Shown one piece after another: positions 36,026 through 48,259 of a stretch of DNA of 64,000 nt (its first letter is position 1; the number at the start of each line of letters is the position of its first letter). Source of the DNA: Paragonimus skrjabini miyazakii (lineage: Eukaryota; Platyhelminthes; Trematoda; Plagiorchiida; Troglotrematidae). A program made the position numbers and the translations under genes. Location: assembly GCA_014338405.1 (NCBI GenBank), contig JTDE01001072.1, positions 74,791 to 138,790 of the forward strand. Reading direction: 5' to 3'. The notes beneath the pieces are model-generated. The model was given only the letters and a program-made list of their open reading frames with translations, made no database searches and was not told where the DNA came from.

Positions 36026-39000
36026 TATATCTTAGTGATAAACGTGAACAGACGAAATACCTTCGCGTTACTCATCTACGTAATGTTTTACTTCACATAA
36101 AACATTGAACAGTAAGCAGTAATGAAATGTTGTTGTTAAGTGAAGATTTTTCATTGAGCTCTTGACGAGTTCACGTAAACCACTAGATGTTCCCCTAAAT
36201 GTTCCTGTTGTCCTGAGTCATGAATATACAACATGTCGTACGGAATCTGTTTGCTGTAAAAAGGAACCTTAGACCTCTTCCCTATGTCGAACAGCAGGTA
36301 CACATTGCTGACAACGAGGGGGTATAAGTAATTTCCTTACCTTTGCAGAAGGCCTTAAGTATGGAGCATTGTATATGACAACCGAGTATGCGGAAAGACA
36401 GCTGCTAACCTTTGTTTAAAGAGAAAATAGCCTGACCAGTAAACGTATTAGAACAGACAGAAACATTCGGTTTGAACTCCGTTCATTTACAGTCAAATGA
36501 AGCAACCGATAAGATGGACAGCCTACCTTACCATTCCAGGGTTTCTTGACTACGTTCAATCTGCCATAGTAGACAGGTCACAATTATATGATGGTTCCAT
36601 ATATGCTGCCTGTTGTACGAACTATACCACTTTGTTAAGTTTGCCTCCTAACGGCATCCTTTGTGCACTAGAAACATGTTGCATATGAGTTTTGATGATT
36701 TATGTCATAAAAGTAGTATTCAAAAACATAATCAAGCTTATGCACCAAGTCAGTGACCAAACTTATTTTTTTGTCATATGTTTTGGGTTTGCCACCAAAA
36801 CGTAACAACACTGATTTCATCGGCTTCCAGCCCGTTGCTGACCACCAAGAATATTACTCAATCGGGTCATCCTAAACACAACTATACCAGTTTAACCTCT
36901 GGTAACGGAATTTTGTTGGCAGTTACAAGTCCCAGTTTCTGTACCAATCTGTCCAGCTGAAGAACAAATGAATATCAGCATATTTTGGACTCAGATGAGT
37001 AAAGCGTGCGCCTTTTCGAAATATTATTGTTATCTAAATGATTGTCTACAGATAAAATAGGCAACAATTGTGACTGATCGTGCTTCAGTGAGGAGCATAT
37101 TTTTGGTTATCAGTGGGTTAACGTCTTCCAAATGATACTAGGAGGACAGATATTTTATCGTTGTATCCAGTCACGGAAACACGCACACACATCAACCAAT
37201 AATGCGTTATTCTATTGTTATTGGACAACCAGAGTCGTTAGATAACGTTGAAATGACAGGAAATTGACAGCGTTGTAAGTGAAGCAGGGTTCTTGAAAAT
37301 ATGTCAGTCGCTGATAATTCAGTGTTATCTGTTGGATAATACTGAATAACTGGAAATTTTTTTCTTTCTGATTAGAGCAATGTCTGCCTCTGCGATTAGC
37401 TCATTTTTTTGTGATGTGGTTTAATTCCTACCGAAGAAGAATGATTGGGGGAAATTCGGATTTCTCACGTTTTACGAGCTTATTTGTCATACGTCCGCAT
37501 ATCAAAGGAATGAACGGGAAGAACACACTTTCAAGTTTATTATTCCCATTCGTATGTTTTCCAGACGGCTCAAGGTCGTCTGGATCAGTTAACTTCATTT
37601 CGTTTCTCTTATGCTTGCAAACCTAATGTATTTGTTGCACGCTTCAGGGCGGTAAATCATCGATTTCATTCAAGTAGCAGACTACGACTTCGTAATGATA
37701 TTGGTTTACCTAACTGGTATCACGTAGCTTTAAAAAAGTTTTGGTATTCATTATTAGTACGATAAAGTAGGCGTCAACCTCTCACTGACAAATTTTATTG
37801 TGTTCGCTTATTTCAGTCTAGGTTACTTGATTTTCGGATGGAAACCTGCAATTGTTTGATGTACTTATGTGATTTGGTAAATAAGAGGAATCCTTCAAAG
37901 TCGTGCGAGTGTTTTGAGTTCCATATTTTCTAGTTGCAGATTTGAACTTGCAAGAAAAATTCAATGATGCTCCTGAGTTTGATGACGACGACAGAATGAC
38001 CGAATGACTCCAGCACTGTGACTATACCGTACCCCTGTTATTTTGCGTACATATAACCCGCTTTTAAATGCAATGATATAATCGGCCTTTCGTGTGAATT
38101 TTCTGTTGTGGGATAGGAATGGCTGTTTAAGGCTTGGTGATCGCATTTGTCGTCAGATGTTTACCTCTGACTGTTTGTCCGTTTGTGCACGGACGAAGAC
38201 ACATGTTTAATGCTTTCCCACGACGGAACCGGAAGCTACTGTGACTGATTTATTTGAAAAGATACCATGAAACAAAAGTTTAATGTGTGCATTGAAATTT
38301 GAAGATAAAAAACGATTCTAACCTTGGACCAACTTTATTGAACAGGAAAACAAACGGTATAAGATTCACGGATAAATACGTTGGGGTGTAAAGATTAGAA
38401 GAGATGGTAAACTTAAAAATCTATAGACTGAAAATAATTTCGTTGTTTATGTGCCTAATGTTAGAGATTACATAATGTTTTAAATTGATACAATCTGTCG
38501 TGATAAAAGCCATAAATACATTCAACCTTAAAGAGCAAAAAAGTTGCAGTTATGGGTGACTGTGGTCAGGATGTGCTTTTGAGTATTGATGGGTTGGTCA
38601 CAGTCCCGCAAATAAAGAAAGATAAGTAATCAGAAAGTGGCGATTTGAGAAGGCGAAGTTGAAGTAATTTTAGTGTTGGAAGAATACAAAAATGAATACT
38701 CAGCAAAAATGGCTTCGGTAGGATTGCTCGTATGCAGAGCAAAATGAAGTTTATTATTCTATTCTTGCCTGCTTTATAGCTTCATTTGATTTCTTCACTT
38801 TGAACTGATACATTTTGTTGATTGAAGTTAGGTGTTATTTGGGTCAATTGTTCGTTGCAACCATGCAGTGATTGTCAACATTTTTCTAAGGCCCTCAGAA
38901 ACGCTTTGTCCGTAAACTCACTAGCATGTTTACCCACCTGTCTCACTTTCATTTCCCGTACTGTAGGATACTACAGTCAAATCAGTCATAGTGGTATGCT

Positions 39001-40763
39001 GTACAACTGAAAGGATTCGCTACTTTGTGCATTATGTCGCGCACACAGGCTGCGCATCCACTTTGCAACGACTGTTGTCAATATCGTACACACCCAGCTA
39101 TATGTGAGACCACTTGTTACTGCCACTTAAAACGATCCAACACCTTTGACAAAACTACAGTATTGATCGATAAAGTAACTTGATATTTTTTCACACATCC
39201 CTCATATCCAGTCACGTGATGAACCATCCTATAGGCTTGCGATTTCTCACAAGTACGGGCTGCTGTAAACTCTGTTATACTCAACGTTACTACCAAGTTT
39301 TACTCAAAGTTTCAAGGTGTAAAGACGCCTTTCGTGTTTGTATGGTGTAACTTAGTCACATTAAAATCGCTGTTATCCATAGGACAGTTCAATACGACAA
39401 CATAATGATTTTGTGCTACCCAAAATATCCCAAGTTTAGTCACGTGCTTTTGCATTTACAAGAATTTTATTTCTAAAATCTGCCTGTTTAAGTTGTAGCT
39501 TGCTAAGGCATTTAGGTTATCAATTACTGTTGGTGTTAACTGAGTGTTTAAGCAGATATTCTACGACATCGCTTTGCAGTTTGATGATCGGTAATTGCAG
39601 TATTTCAGCAAGGCTGTTGCTCATCACAATATTTTCATGATATTTTGTTGATCACCCACAACATAGCACGATAGAACACACCGATCTTTTGCTTGAATGA
39701 GGTAGTTGACAGAACCTTCCTTGCGCATATTATCAGTAAAACCTCATGCACACAACCTCTCACTCACTACCTTCATATACTTACAACTCAGTGTTCTACT
39801 GATTTTTTCTCAGTTAGTTTCTATTCTACCATTACTGTCATGTTCTGTTTCACTTTAAGTTGGATGGGCGGATATTGTTATATTCAGTCTTCTTAGTTCA
39901 TACTGACACTTTGGTAATTTACATAAGCTGTCGTTGTTAGAACGTTTGAATTGAACAACTGTTGGTTATTTTCATATCGTATAACAGATTGTTTATGAAG
40001 CAAGGAATCACCGCATTACGCAGTACATGTAAACTTGATGAGCGAAAAAGAACTTCAGCTGTGTACTACAATTAACGTATTCTCACAGGTGAGAATTGAA
40101 CTGATATTTGGGGTTGCTGACCGAGGAAGTTACATGTCGGGGTTAGAGCGCATTTAAAATTAACAAAGTCAGAATGAACATATTTCCAAAACGAAACCCG
40201 TCCTTCTTTTGACGCATTTTAGCATTTAGAGAAGAAACAACTATTTCAGGTATTGGCTTGTCAATTTTCGAGCATGATGAGATGGTACTATGTAACATGC
40301 TTTCAGTATTGACTGAAAGTTCCACAACTATATTCTTACAGCAAACAGAAAAACATGGAATACTGATAAGACTGGTTTTATTCGAAACAGGTAGCCGATT
40401 TTTAGGTTGGTTGTTTCTCCCTAGTTACATGCACACGTATTTAATCAAGCAACATGTAATCAGAAACAAGCTTACAATTTTTTCAGTTCTGTTGGTCAGC
40501 TCAGGTATACCTTCAGTTAGTTACTATCTACTGACTAAGAAATTGGGCGCTCGCTGAAGATATCCACTAGTAGTGAGGAGTTGTTCCGCTTCAATTCTAA
40601 GACAATATTTAGTTATCATTCATTTGCAATTATTACCCGCAACGACGCCGAAACGTGTTTACAGTTGGTTGTCTTTATATCCTCAGCAGGATTTAACCAG
40701 CAAGTATCTGTCCCAATGAACTTCCTGCAGCGATTCTACCATTCCTGTAATAGATATTCATAA
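36026..40763. other. No feature supported
   Basis: AT-rich. Short open frames (36497-36688, 36778-36960 with a Ser/Thr-rich peptide, 37411-37626, 38822-39010, 39693-39896, 40258-40557) show no domain and no consistent splice chain. No retroelement similarity noticed. Confidence 0.4.
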
Positions 40764-42560
40764 GCATGATCATCATCATCATAGACAACAATACATCAGT
40801 GGTTCACACTGATGCTTGACAGCCACACAAGTATGAACAAGTGAACCCTGCGTAGGAGAAGAGAAGAAAAAAAAGAGGGACGGGATGGGACTTGAATACC
40901 AAAAATAGCTACGTCTATATTCTAACATTCAACGTGAGGGTGCCTACACCTTGCAAACGAACAACTAAGCTATAAGTGAAAGTAAGGCTTCATCAGCAAG
41001 ACAGCTTCCTTACACCTTTCACTGCTCCACGTCGTTAGATGCACTCACGTCACAGACAACTCGGACAAACAGTGACAACATTCCGGTGGTCAAATACTGG
41101 AAGACGGTTCATATCTTCCAAACTATGCGGCCATGTTTCGCTATTGTATAGTGAGATAGTCCTCACTGTCACCCTATATAAGCAACTCCCAAGCCCTTGA
41201 GAGATGCCTTTCTCTATGGTGTTCCAGATTAACGAATTCCAATCAACCCCCGGTGATTCGGCTTCCCAGGTAAATAAATCGCTGAACATCCATGATTTCG
41301 TTTTCTAACAGCAAATTGTTGCAATCGCAGCAATTTTGCAAAGTCACTACGATTTAGGTTGCCTTCTGAAGTTTGAAGTACTTAACAAAGTGCGGAACAG
41401 CGTCTAGCATTTCTTGGGCTGTTTGGTAGTTGTCATCAGCATAGTCAATGTCAGCCAGCCTTCGGTCAATTAGGCATTCCACGTCGGTATCTTGTGAATG
41501 TTGCGGAAGTTCCTCCATTAGTTTGCCTATGATGAACTTTTGAATAATGGTGAAAGTGGACAGCCTCGACATACGTCGTTCATGGTGTTGAAACTGTCAG
41601 ACAGCTCACCGTAAATCTTAACCTGAGCCGAAGTAGGGGAGTAAAGTATGTTCACCTACTTGGTCGGTACACCCCTGTGTTTAAGCGACCCACCGAATCA
41701 AACACACTCTTATAGTCGAGAAATACGACAACTGTCGACCTGCGTTAGACATGACATCGCTCCAGAATTTGACGAAGGGTAAAAATAGGGTCGATAAACT
41801 TTCGTCCCTAATAAAACCGTGCTTGTCCTTCCCTGATGTTTGCCTCCCGAGCTTCAGTGAGTCGACGAAGTATAATAAATGCCAGAGTTGTGGTAGTGAC
41901 TGCGTTCAAGCTGAATCTGATAGGGTTTTCACAAGAGCTCCGGACTCTGACTTTGGATGTGAGAGCTGTTACCGAGTGACCCCAGCCCGGAGAGATGGTC
42001 TCCGTCGTCCACACAAGTTGAAACAACTATGTCAAGGCCTATGCTAGCGCCTCCCCACTTTCTCTGTAAAGTGCCGACAACAGATCATCTGAGCCAGCTG
42101 CCCTATTACGTTTGAGAGTGAGAATGCAATTGCGGATCTCAATCTCAATGGGTGGTACTGAACCTAACGACCAGGGTGCTGCATTATTTTGGCAATACAA
42201 CGGGAGCAGGAGGCCAACTAAATTGACCGTTACATTGTTCCGCTCAGCTCTGTAACCTCCTGGGCTTGTTATAGATGACTGTGCCATCTGCCTCGCTGAT
42301 ATTTTCACTGACAGACGGTCGACTGGGACCAGTAGCACGGATAAGCCTGAAGAGACTGTCAGTGTTCCTTTAAACAAGAGTGGTTTTCATTTCCTAAGTT
42401 TTCTGTACTGGCCAAGCCTCACGATCGGCGATCAGGTTACGCTTCAGCTTCTTCCGGATATCCCTCGTAACCCTGTTATATGAGCTGCCAAGAAGAATGT
42501 TCAGTCTGTGGATTTCTCTGAACTTCACTATTTGTGTAACCTGCCAACCATCATACCACG
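40764..42560 (-). pseudogene. RTE-like LINE, RT and C-terminal part with 3' tail
   Basis: Reverse-strand RTE retrotransposon pieces in order: RDIRKKLKRNLIADREAWP (about 42.45 kb); EIRNCILTLKRNRAAGSDDL (RT start); LAFIILRRLTEAREANIREG; the catalytic box DIDYADDN (41432-41443) followed by QTAQEMLDAV; then LYNSETWPHSLEDMNRLPVFDHR near 41.13 kb. Frames change repeatedly and parts are missing, so it is dead. The 3' UTR resembles that of the second RTE copy (56.2 kb) and ends in an (ATG)n tail on the reverse strand at about 40764-40782, the simple-repeat tail typical of RTE elements. Its 5' half lies at 44.56-45.7 kb, beyond an inserted Penelope element. Confidence 0.83.
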
Positions 42561-43062
42561 TGCTACAGTACCTGCTTCATAAATGGCCTACTGGATTTCT
42601 GTCGAACAGTTAGTGTGATTTTGGGACCAGCAAAATTTGGAATGAGAAGGCAAGGTATCAACGCATTATCTAATTCCAAGTATGTGCTCCAATGGGAATG
42701 GCAGTCGTGAATAGAACCACGTCATCTATAATCAACAGCTGTGCGGTTTATTCTAGACAGTCTGATCCGTTTTAGAAAAGGGAGCCCCAATTTTAACAAT
42801 GACGCGCACGATGCCGAAACCTAGCGATGGCTATAGATAGTTTATGCACAGCGCGCATTTTCAGTAATCGTCCGCCATTATTCGAGCGATGTGATCCTAC
42901 CTCAAACCAGCCACTTAAACGAAACTAGGCCTCACATGGGAGATAGACCTGGGCGTTCATATCTCTGGTCAGAATAGTTATTTGAAACACTGAGTTCCCT
43001 TTAACCACTTCATCAGAGCAGAAAGAAGACATGTATTGCGATATGTTAACATTTCATTTACT
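42561..43062 (-). other. Boundary zone between RTE and Penelope element
   Basis: Holds decayed RTE sequence and, from about 42.92 kb, probable Penelope 3' sequence. No open frame. Two CTGATGA-like motifs (reverse complement near 43014 and 43064) were examined as hammerheads and rejected because stem II does not form. Confidence 0.45.
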
Positions 43063-43169
43063 CTCATCAGTCGCAAACGTAAAACATGCAAGTTATATAC
43101 ATCATACAAATAAGGACAGACAGGGATTAGACACGCATACAAGCACAACAAGCATTATGTAATCACGAC
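43063..43169 (-). repeat. Penelope 3'-side arm of inverted terminal repeat
   Basis: The reverse complement of 43072-43169 is identical over 98 bp to 44436-44533. It follows the Penelope coding region on its 3' side. Penelope-like elements are known to carry terminal repeats (pseudo-LTRs) in direct or inverted arrangement. Confidence 0.85.
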
Positions 43170-44359
43170 ATCATTCTTTCAGTAAGAAAGACGCTTTTCG
43201 GATTGTCTATCGAGTACCAAGAAATCGATCAAAAGTGGTGAGATTCCAAATGTTGACCGTTGCGGAGGCCATTAGTATNNNNNNNNNNNNNNNNNNNNNN
43301 NNNNNNNNNNNNNNNNNNNNNNNNNNNNNNNNNNNNNNNNNNNNNNNNNNNNNNNNNNNNNNNNNNNNNNNNNNNNNNNNNNNNNNNNNNNNNNNNNNNN
43401 NNNNNNNNNNNNNNNNNNNNNNNNNNNNNNNNNNNNNNNNNNNNNNNNNNNNNNNNNNNNNNNNNNNNNNNNNNNNNNNNNNNNNNNNNNNNNNNNNNNN
43501 NNNNNNNNNNNNNNNNNNNNNNNNNNNNNNNNNNNNNNNNNNNNNNNNNNNNNNNNNNNNNNNNNNNNNNNNNNNNNNNNNNNNNNNNNNNNNNNNNNNN
43601 NNNNNNNNNNNNNNNNNNNNNNNNNNNNNNNNNNNNNNNNNNTAATTTGTGCTTTATGTCGTTGGCTAAGGGGTCACCTTTGAATGGCAAGAATGAGAAA
43701 ACATCTTTCTTTTCAGCTGTCAAAATGGCCTCAGTGCTCTTCTTCACCGTATTATGTGCCCCGATGAATTTGTCATGGTATCCATATACCAGCAACGTTT
43801 GTCTCAACAATTCCTGTTCCAGCTGCAGTGTATCGGGGGTGCAAATACGCCTGGCTCTATGAATCAGTGTCTTAACCAAACCCCGTTTGTATGCAATCGG
43901 AGCAAAGCTGGAAAACTGAAGGTATTGACCACTCCATGTCGCTTTGCGGTGAACCGAGCGCTGTAACGTGCCATCCGCACGTCTAGTAATGAGCACATCC
44001 AAAAAGGCTAAACTATTGTTCGATTCCACTTCGTGAGATAAATATAGGTTGGGGTGGATATTATTAAGGAAGTTGAAAAACAAATCAAAATGAGTAACAT
44101 CAGTAAAAATCAAAATATCATCGACGTATCGTTTGTACAATAACGATTCAGCTATATTATCCGGGACTTGTCGCTCAATCATTCCTAAGAAGATGTCCAC
44201 TAGTGTTGGGCCTAACGGACTGCCCATAGCCACACCGTCTATCTGCTTGTAAGCAAGTCCCGCAAAATTGAAACGAATGCTTTCTGTACATAACAGAATA
44301 AGATCTTTGAGGTATTCAATTGGAACACCTATATCACAGTTCTGACTGGATGTGCTCAT
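43170..44359 (-). CDS. Penelope-like element PLE1, RT region (5'-truncated, gap inside)
   Basis: Reverse-strand open frame of a Penelope-like reverse transcriptase without internal stops. It has the hallmarks of the family: SIRFNFAGLAYKQIDG, VAMGSPLGPTLVDIFLG, the catalytic box YKRYVDDILIF (YVDD at 44117-44128), LYLSHEVESNNSLAFLDVLI, then IHRARRICTPD. A 364-bp run of Ns (43279-43642) replaces the expected linker and GIY-YIG endonuclease. The residues after the gap (NGLRNGQHLESHHF) cannot be tied to the frame. The RT N-terminus (PDKGSG and PKTHK motifs) is missing. The open frame and identical flanking repeats suggest a recent insertion. It sits inside an RTE LINE. Confidence 0.88.
43279..43642. 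other. Assembly gap (364 Ns)
   Basis: Run of N within PLE1, where the GIY-YIG endonuclease of a Penelope element would be expected. Reading frame and endonuclease integrity across it are unknown. Confidence 0.99.
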
Positions 44360-44435
44360 TACTCATGCTCATCCGAACTTACCAGCCGACGTTGTGTGCA
44401 CAAAAGTGGTTGAGGCAACCTATCGGGTTGCCATG

Positions 44436-44545
44436 GTCGTGATTACATAATGCTTGTTGTGCTTGTATGCGTGTCTAATCCCTGTCTGTCCTTATTTGTA
44501 TGATGTATATAACTTGCATGTTTTACGTTTGCGTGTGATGAGAAT
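44436..44545 (+). repeat. Penelope 5'-side arm of inverted terminal repeat
   Basis: Inverted counterpart of 43072-43169, identical for 98 bp (GTCGTGATTACATAATGC at the outer start, ending ACGTTTGCG). The two then diverge (TGTGATGAG versus ACTGATGAG). It marks the upstream border of PLE1 within the RTE. Confidence 0.85.
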
Positions 44546-44559
44546 AGTTATATCAATGT

Positions 44560-45301
44560 CATGTGTCAACCGAAGAAGAGCGGCCAGATCAGAGTAGAAC
44601 GCGTCTTTGACGCCGACGTCATTATAGTAGGTAAGACCGGAAGCAGACACAATGAAGAAATTTCTGGAAGTTTTGCGTCTAGAGTTGATCTTAGTAGAAC
44701 CTGCTAAGCGGATAATAAAAAATCTACTGTTACCGAGAATTCAATCTACCGGCGCGACTGCGGCAGTCGTGGGCTGCATCTGCTACAGCATGACATGTGG
44801 CAGCGACTGTGCAGTCATCTGACTTGTATAGCCAGTATCAGGTAAACAGTGTGGGCGCTGTCAGTTCCATACATCGACTACTATGCTTGATCCTAGTCTT
44901 CGTAATGCGGCAGATATCGACATTCAACGAGTCTAACGTTCCTGCGAGAGCGGCCTGTTGAACTGTTTTAGAGTGCAAACGTTGAAAGCATATATGTTAA
45001 TTCGCTTTCTAAGTCTAAGCAAGTGATGAGGGAGGTCTGAGGCTGGGTTGTACGAGGTGGGACCTGCCAGCACTGTGTTATTATGACTGGCTATATCTAT
45101 TGTGGGACCTGCGGAGTAGTCACTAGAACTGGGGCTAGGGAGGGGCATGAGAGCTAAATTTGAAAGGACAGTGAACGAGGGGTGGCTAGCAACAGCATGT
45201 TTTTGCCTATCCACCCTGTTGTATGCAGCAGATAGGGCGACCAAGTTTATACTGTGAGACGGCCGATGCAGTATGGAATTAGTCTGGTCCTGAGATTTCA
45301 T
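44560..45301 (-). pseudogene. RTE-like LINE, 5' part with endonuclease start
   Basis: The reverse-strand frame 44933-45301 ends in RINIYAFNVCTLKQFNRPLS, the start of an apurinic-type endonuclease (usual N-V-R-T-L motif). After a stop and frame change it continues LAGTLDSLNVDICRI, TKTRIKHSSRCMELTAPT, the next endonuclease block, which carries the expected D-x-C/S-x-x-E-T-R-like motif with Lys for Glu. The sequence decays and is cut at the Penelope repeat at 44.545 kb. With 40.76-42.56 kb it forms one RTE copy interrupted by PLE1. Confidence 0.75.
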
Positions 45302-45700
45302 GGTTGTGTGTGGGCTGAGATACTGCCAGGAAGATCAGACCTTAACAGGAGAACGATTACGGTTCTCAACCGAAGCCTTTGGCTTAAAAACCTGTACCGC
45401 AAGGCAGCGGGTGGGTGGCAATATACCAAAACTGGTACATTTTCCGGAAAAAGAAGCCAACCTTCTTCCAACTCCCAACCTAAAAGGACCAGGAGACTGG
45501 TTTGTCAGACCTCTACCTATTGGCCTGCCTGGCATGAGTGACTGTCGGTGTGAGCATCACTCTATTCAGCTTAGTCCATTAGGTCATAGAGATGCGCAAG
45601 CCGTCACACCGTCTGCTTATGATGGACATTTTATGTATTTTGAAAATAAATTACCGTTCTGGTATAGTGCAACATAACTCATTTCACTGGAGCGGTGGAT
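45302..45700 (-). other. Probable RTE 5' untranslated region
   Basis: Upstream of the RTE coding start on the reverse strand. It is GC-richer than its surroundings, with overlapping open frames on both strands (45254-45677 forward, 45335-45535 reverse), as expected of an element's 5' leader. No domain. A small inverted repeat (CAGTGACAG and nearby complement) lies near 45.70-45.73 kb. Confidence 0.45.
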
Positions 45701-46831
45701 ACTGTCACTTCGAAACCTCCAGTGACAGTCAGGCCACAAATGATTTTTATTGGCTTGGACAATCGAACTCTTTTCAAAAGTAGGTGTACAAATTCCATCT
45801 TTACTTGATTGATTTTCAGCTGAACTAAGCTATATTATTTGGACTTGTGTAGCTTAAACTTCCGTCCCAACCTCGTCAAGCCTAGGAACAGCCATAATCC
45901 TAAATAGCAGGGTGGACGCTTTTCACTGATAAGATCATTTAGGGTGATGTTCTAATCTTGTACGTCTCATGCAAGCCATACATCTGTGAGGCTGTTTCTC
46001 AGTTTTAAAAAAAACTACATATTCTGCTTTCGTCTTTGCCACCTATGCTCATAATTGAAAAAGGAACAATACTTCCATTCATTGTCAATTCCACATTCAC
46101 ATCTATTTTGTTTTTGAGGGAAATCGTCTTTATCTAGCACAAGTGAGCTGAATCGGGGGAACTCAATGTTGCAAAATATCAATCATTTGATATCGAATGG
46201 TTCAAGCTCAATGGGCCAAACTAGAATCACGTTATGCATGAAAATCAAATGACACTTCAACCTGAGAATGTTCTGGCCGGTAATTGATTGTTGTGCAACA
46301 GTCACGCTATGAGATTAGAAAATTATTTTGTTACATTTCAAGCAGAATTAACCGTTGAACTTTTTAAAATCCGGATGCTTCAGTGTAAAACAAATTATGT
46401 GTTGATAAACTACAAGAATTTTTATCGATAAGTCAAGCATCAGGCATGTTAACTGGCAAGTTATCATTCCTCTAAACTTATTTGCTTGCTGCTTTGAAAT
46501 GGAACCACCAGTCCTATTGAAATTTTTATTAAATGCATTGGTAGTGCTTTTCATCCAGGAGTGGAGCGTCGGTGCACACTGTCGTGGGACAACCGCGTTG
46601 ATCGGTATACCATTGAGCTGGAAATTAGGTGAGACATAACTGTCTTATCAGTATGTGCTATCCCAATCACTCACACATGTTGTTCTCAAGTTAGTAGATC
46701 GTTTCGCCTGAAGAGGCTGAGTAGGTTTACAGTCAGGCCAACCGATGACATCACGATTGTAACTTGCGAATAGGTTGAAATCACACAAATTAGTAAGCGT
46801 CCAACGCAATGTATCTATTACTCATGTGCAG
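45701..46831. other. No feature seen
   Basis: AT-rich sequence; one short reverse frame (46348-46554) without motif. Confidence 0.5.
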
Positions 46832-46961
46832 TAAGGGATTTGTTCGAAATACGTCGAAAGGGGAAAATGAGAGAACTGGAAATCCCAAATGGCGTTATAA
46901 CGAATCGTCTGTTCCCGTAACAGTCACCGTGATGAACAATTCAACGTTAGCAGCTTTCTCA
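46832..46961 (+). CDS. Candidate host exon 1 of a forward pair
   Basis: Open segment between an acceptor (TTACTCATGTGCAG) and a strong donor (TTC TCA/GTAAGA). Phase 2 in, phase 0 out. The peptide includes GNPKWRYNESSVPVTVTVMN, then NSTLAAFS, with two N-glycosylation sequons (NES, NST), which suggests a lumenal or extracellular segment. The phase fits the next candidate exon (47161-47292) across a 199-nt intron. Family not recognised. Confidence 0.38.
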
Positions 46962-47160
46962 GTAAGAGTCATCGATCATTCCGCTAGTTCAAATTGAATA
47001 CAATCTTTTCACTCGGTCGAAGCATATTCACAATGTGCGCTTCGTGCAATTCGAGGTCTTAGTTTCAAGATTTCCCAACAAAGTCTTACATTGTGACCAA
47101 GAACCTGTAAGCAGTCGTCTCTTGAATTCGGATGCGCAGTTAGATTGATTATATTTGCAG

Positions 47161-47292
47161 CGTCACGTGTTGCGTAATATGCCGTCGAACGCAACCACTG
47201 CCTCCTGTTTGGACTGCAAGGTTCATATTAGCACTTTAATGATCTGGTGTGGAACGTGTTACTCATGTCAGGATCTGGTCACCTGTTTGCAG
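47161..47292 (+). CDS. Candidate Cys-rich host exon 2 of the pair
   Basis: Exactly 44 codons, phase 0 to phase 0, with a good acceptor (GATTGATTATATTTGCAG) and donor (CAG/GTTTGT). The peptide has a dense Cys pattern: ASCLDCKVHISTLMIW, then CGTCYSCQDLVTCLQ. The C-x2-C, about ten residues, then W-C-x2-C spacing is reminiscent of small zinc-binding modules such as ZZ fingers. The match is only by eye and a first His is missing. It could also be a disulfide-rich extracellular segment, which fits the sequons in exon 1. Confidence 0.38.
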
Positions 47293-48055
47293 GTTTGTTT
47301 GCGCTTCATATACAATCCATTTTTGTTGGTGTATCCGAAGTTCAAACTAGCCAATGTGAACATTAGTTTTACGTGTAGTGGTCTAGGAACATTTTAGTTA
47401 TTCTCGAGTTCATTGTTGACTGTTTACACTCAATCTTCACATTTATTGGATTAAGGCATTTTACTATACGCGAATGCAAACAGTTTAACATGAATGGATA
47501 TCTGAAACAATGAGTCATTTTGAACTATCTGATTAGAATAGTCAGAAAACATAAATTACGGTATGAATTTGTTTCGCACACTGTCGTCAACCGTAACCGT
47601 GTAGCTAGCACGGAAACAAAATAAAACTTGAATGGAATGGACCAAAATTACAAATCCAATTGGACCGTGAGTGACACTAACGGCCAAACCCATGACAAGC
47701 AAAGATTGGCAACCGGTTGTTGTTGTGGACACGGAATTGAAACATCTCATTATTCGCTAGTTGCCTGAGTAAATTATGTTATTAAATCCATCCCCTGAGC
47801 ATTTTAACAAATTGTTTTCACATGGGACCTATTATTGGTTATTGTTGTCGATGCAACTGAGAAACTGTTTGTACACACAAGGTTATAAAACATTCTTGAT
47901 AGAGTACAATGTGGGAAACCTTATATCATACAAATATTTTAAGCTTGGGCGCATTTTCCATATTCTGTATTTACTCTGAAATCCAGCTCCTTCACATGAA
48001 TGGATATCTTCTGCAACCTAGTTGAACACTTATTATGGTGTTTTATCTGTGACAG
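47293..48055. other. No feature seen
   Basis: AT-rich; a hydrophobic open frame at 47776-47979 (+) has no splice support. Confidence 0.45.
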
Positions 48056-48259
48056 TAATGTAGACGTCATAGTTAAAAAGACTTTAATGTCTTCGAGCAA
48101 ATGGACCGTGTACAACTTCATGTTCACCACTGTTCTTGTTTACATGAATTCAATTGACCCATCCATTGCAAGTGGTGTACTGGAGCACAAACTATGTGAT
48201 TTATCGAACGTATTGTATATACTTAGTGTCACACTACATTATTTATATGCAAGAGATAG
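48056..48259 (+). CDS. Candidate internal exon, helical
   Basis: Open for 67 codons after a good acceptor (GTGTTTTATCTGTGACAG) and before a modest donor (GATAG/GTGCAT); phase 2 in and out. Pieces: SSSKWTVYNFMFTTVLVYMN, SIDPSIASGVLEHKLCDLSN, VLYILSVTLHYLYARD. Predominantly helical composition. It does not join in phase with the Cys-rich exon at 47292, so at least one exon would be missing if they belong together. No family recognised. Confidence 0.28.

Noticed and set aside
36778..36960. Ser/Thr-rich 60-codon frame as a mucin-like exon
   Set aside because: No splice borders or repeats; composition alone is not enough.
43009..43022. CTGATGAAG motif (reverse strand) 3' of PLE1
   Set aside because: No GAAA at a proper distance and no closing stems; at best a remnant.
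43052..43070. Hammerhead-like CTGATGA plus GAAA (reverse strand) at the inner end of the Penelope repeat
   Set aside because: The eight bases between the two boxes cannot form stem II, and no stem I partner was found; the inverted arm at 44.54 kb lacks the motif.
45254..45677. Forward open frames of 95 and 125 codons
   Set aside because: They lie antisense to the RTE 5' leader and start, overlap each other in two frames and show no domain.
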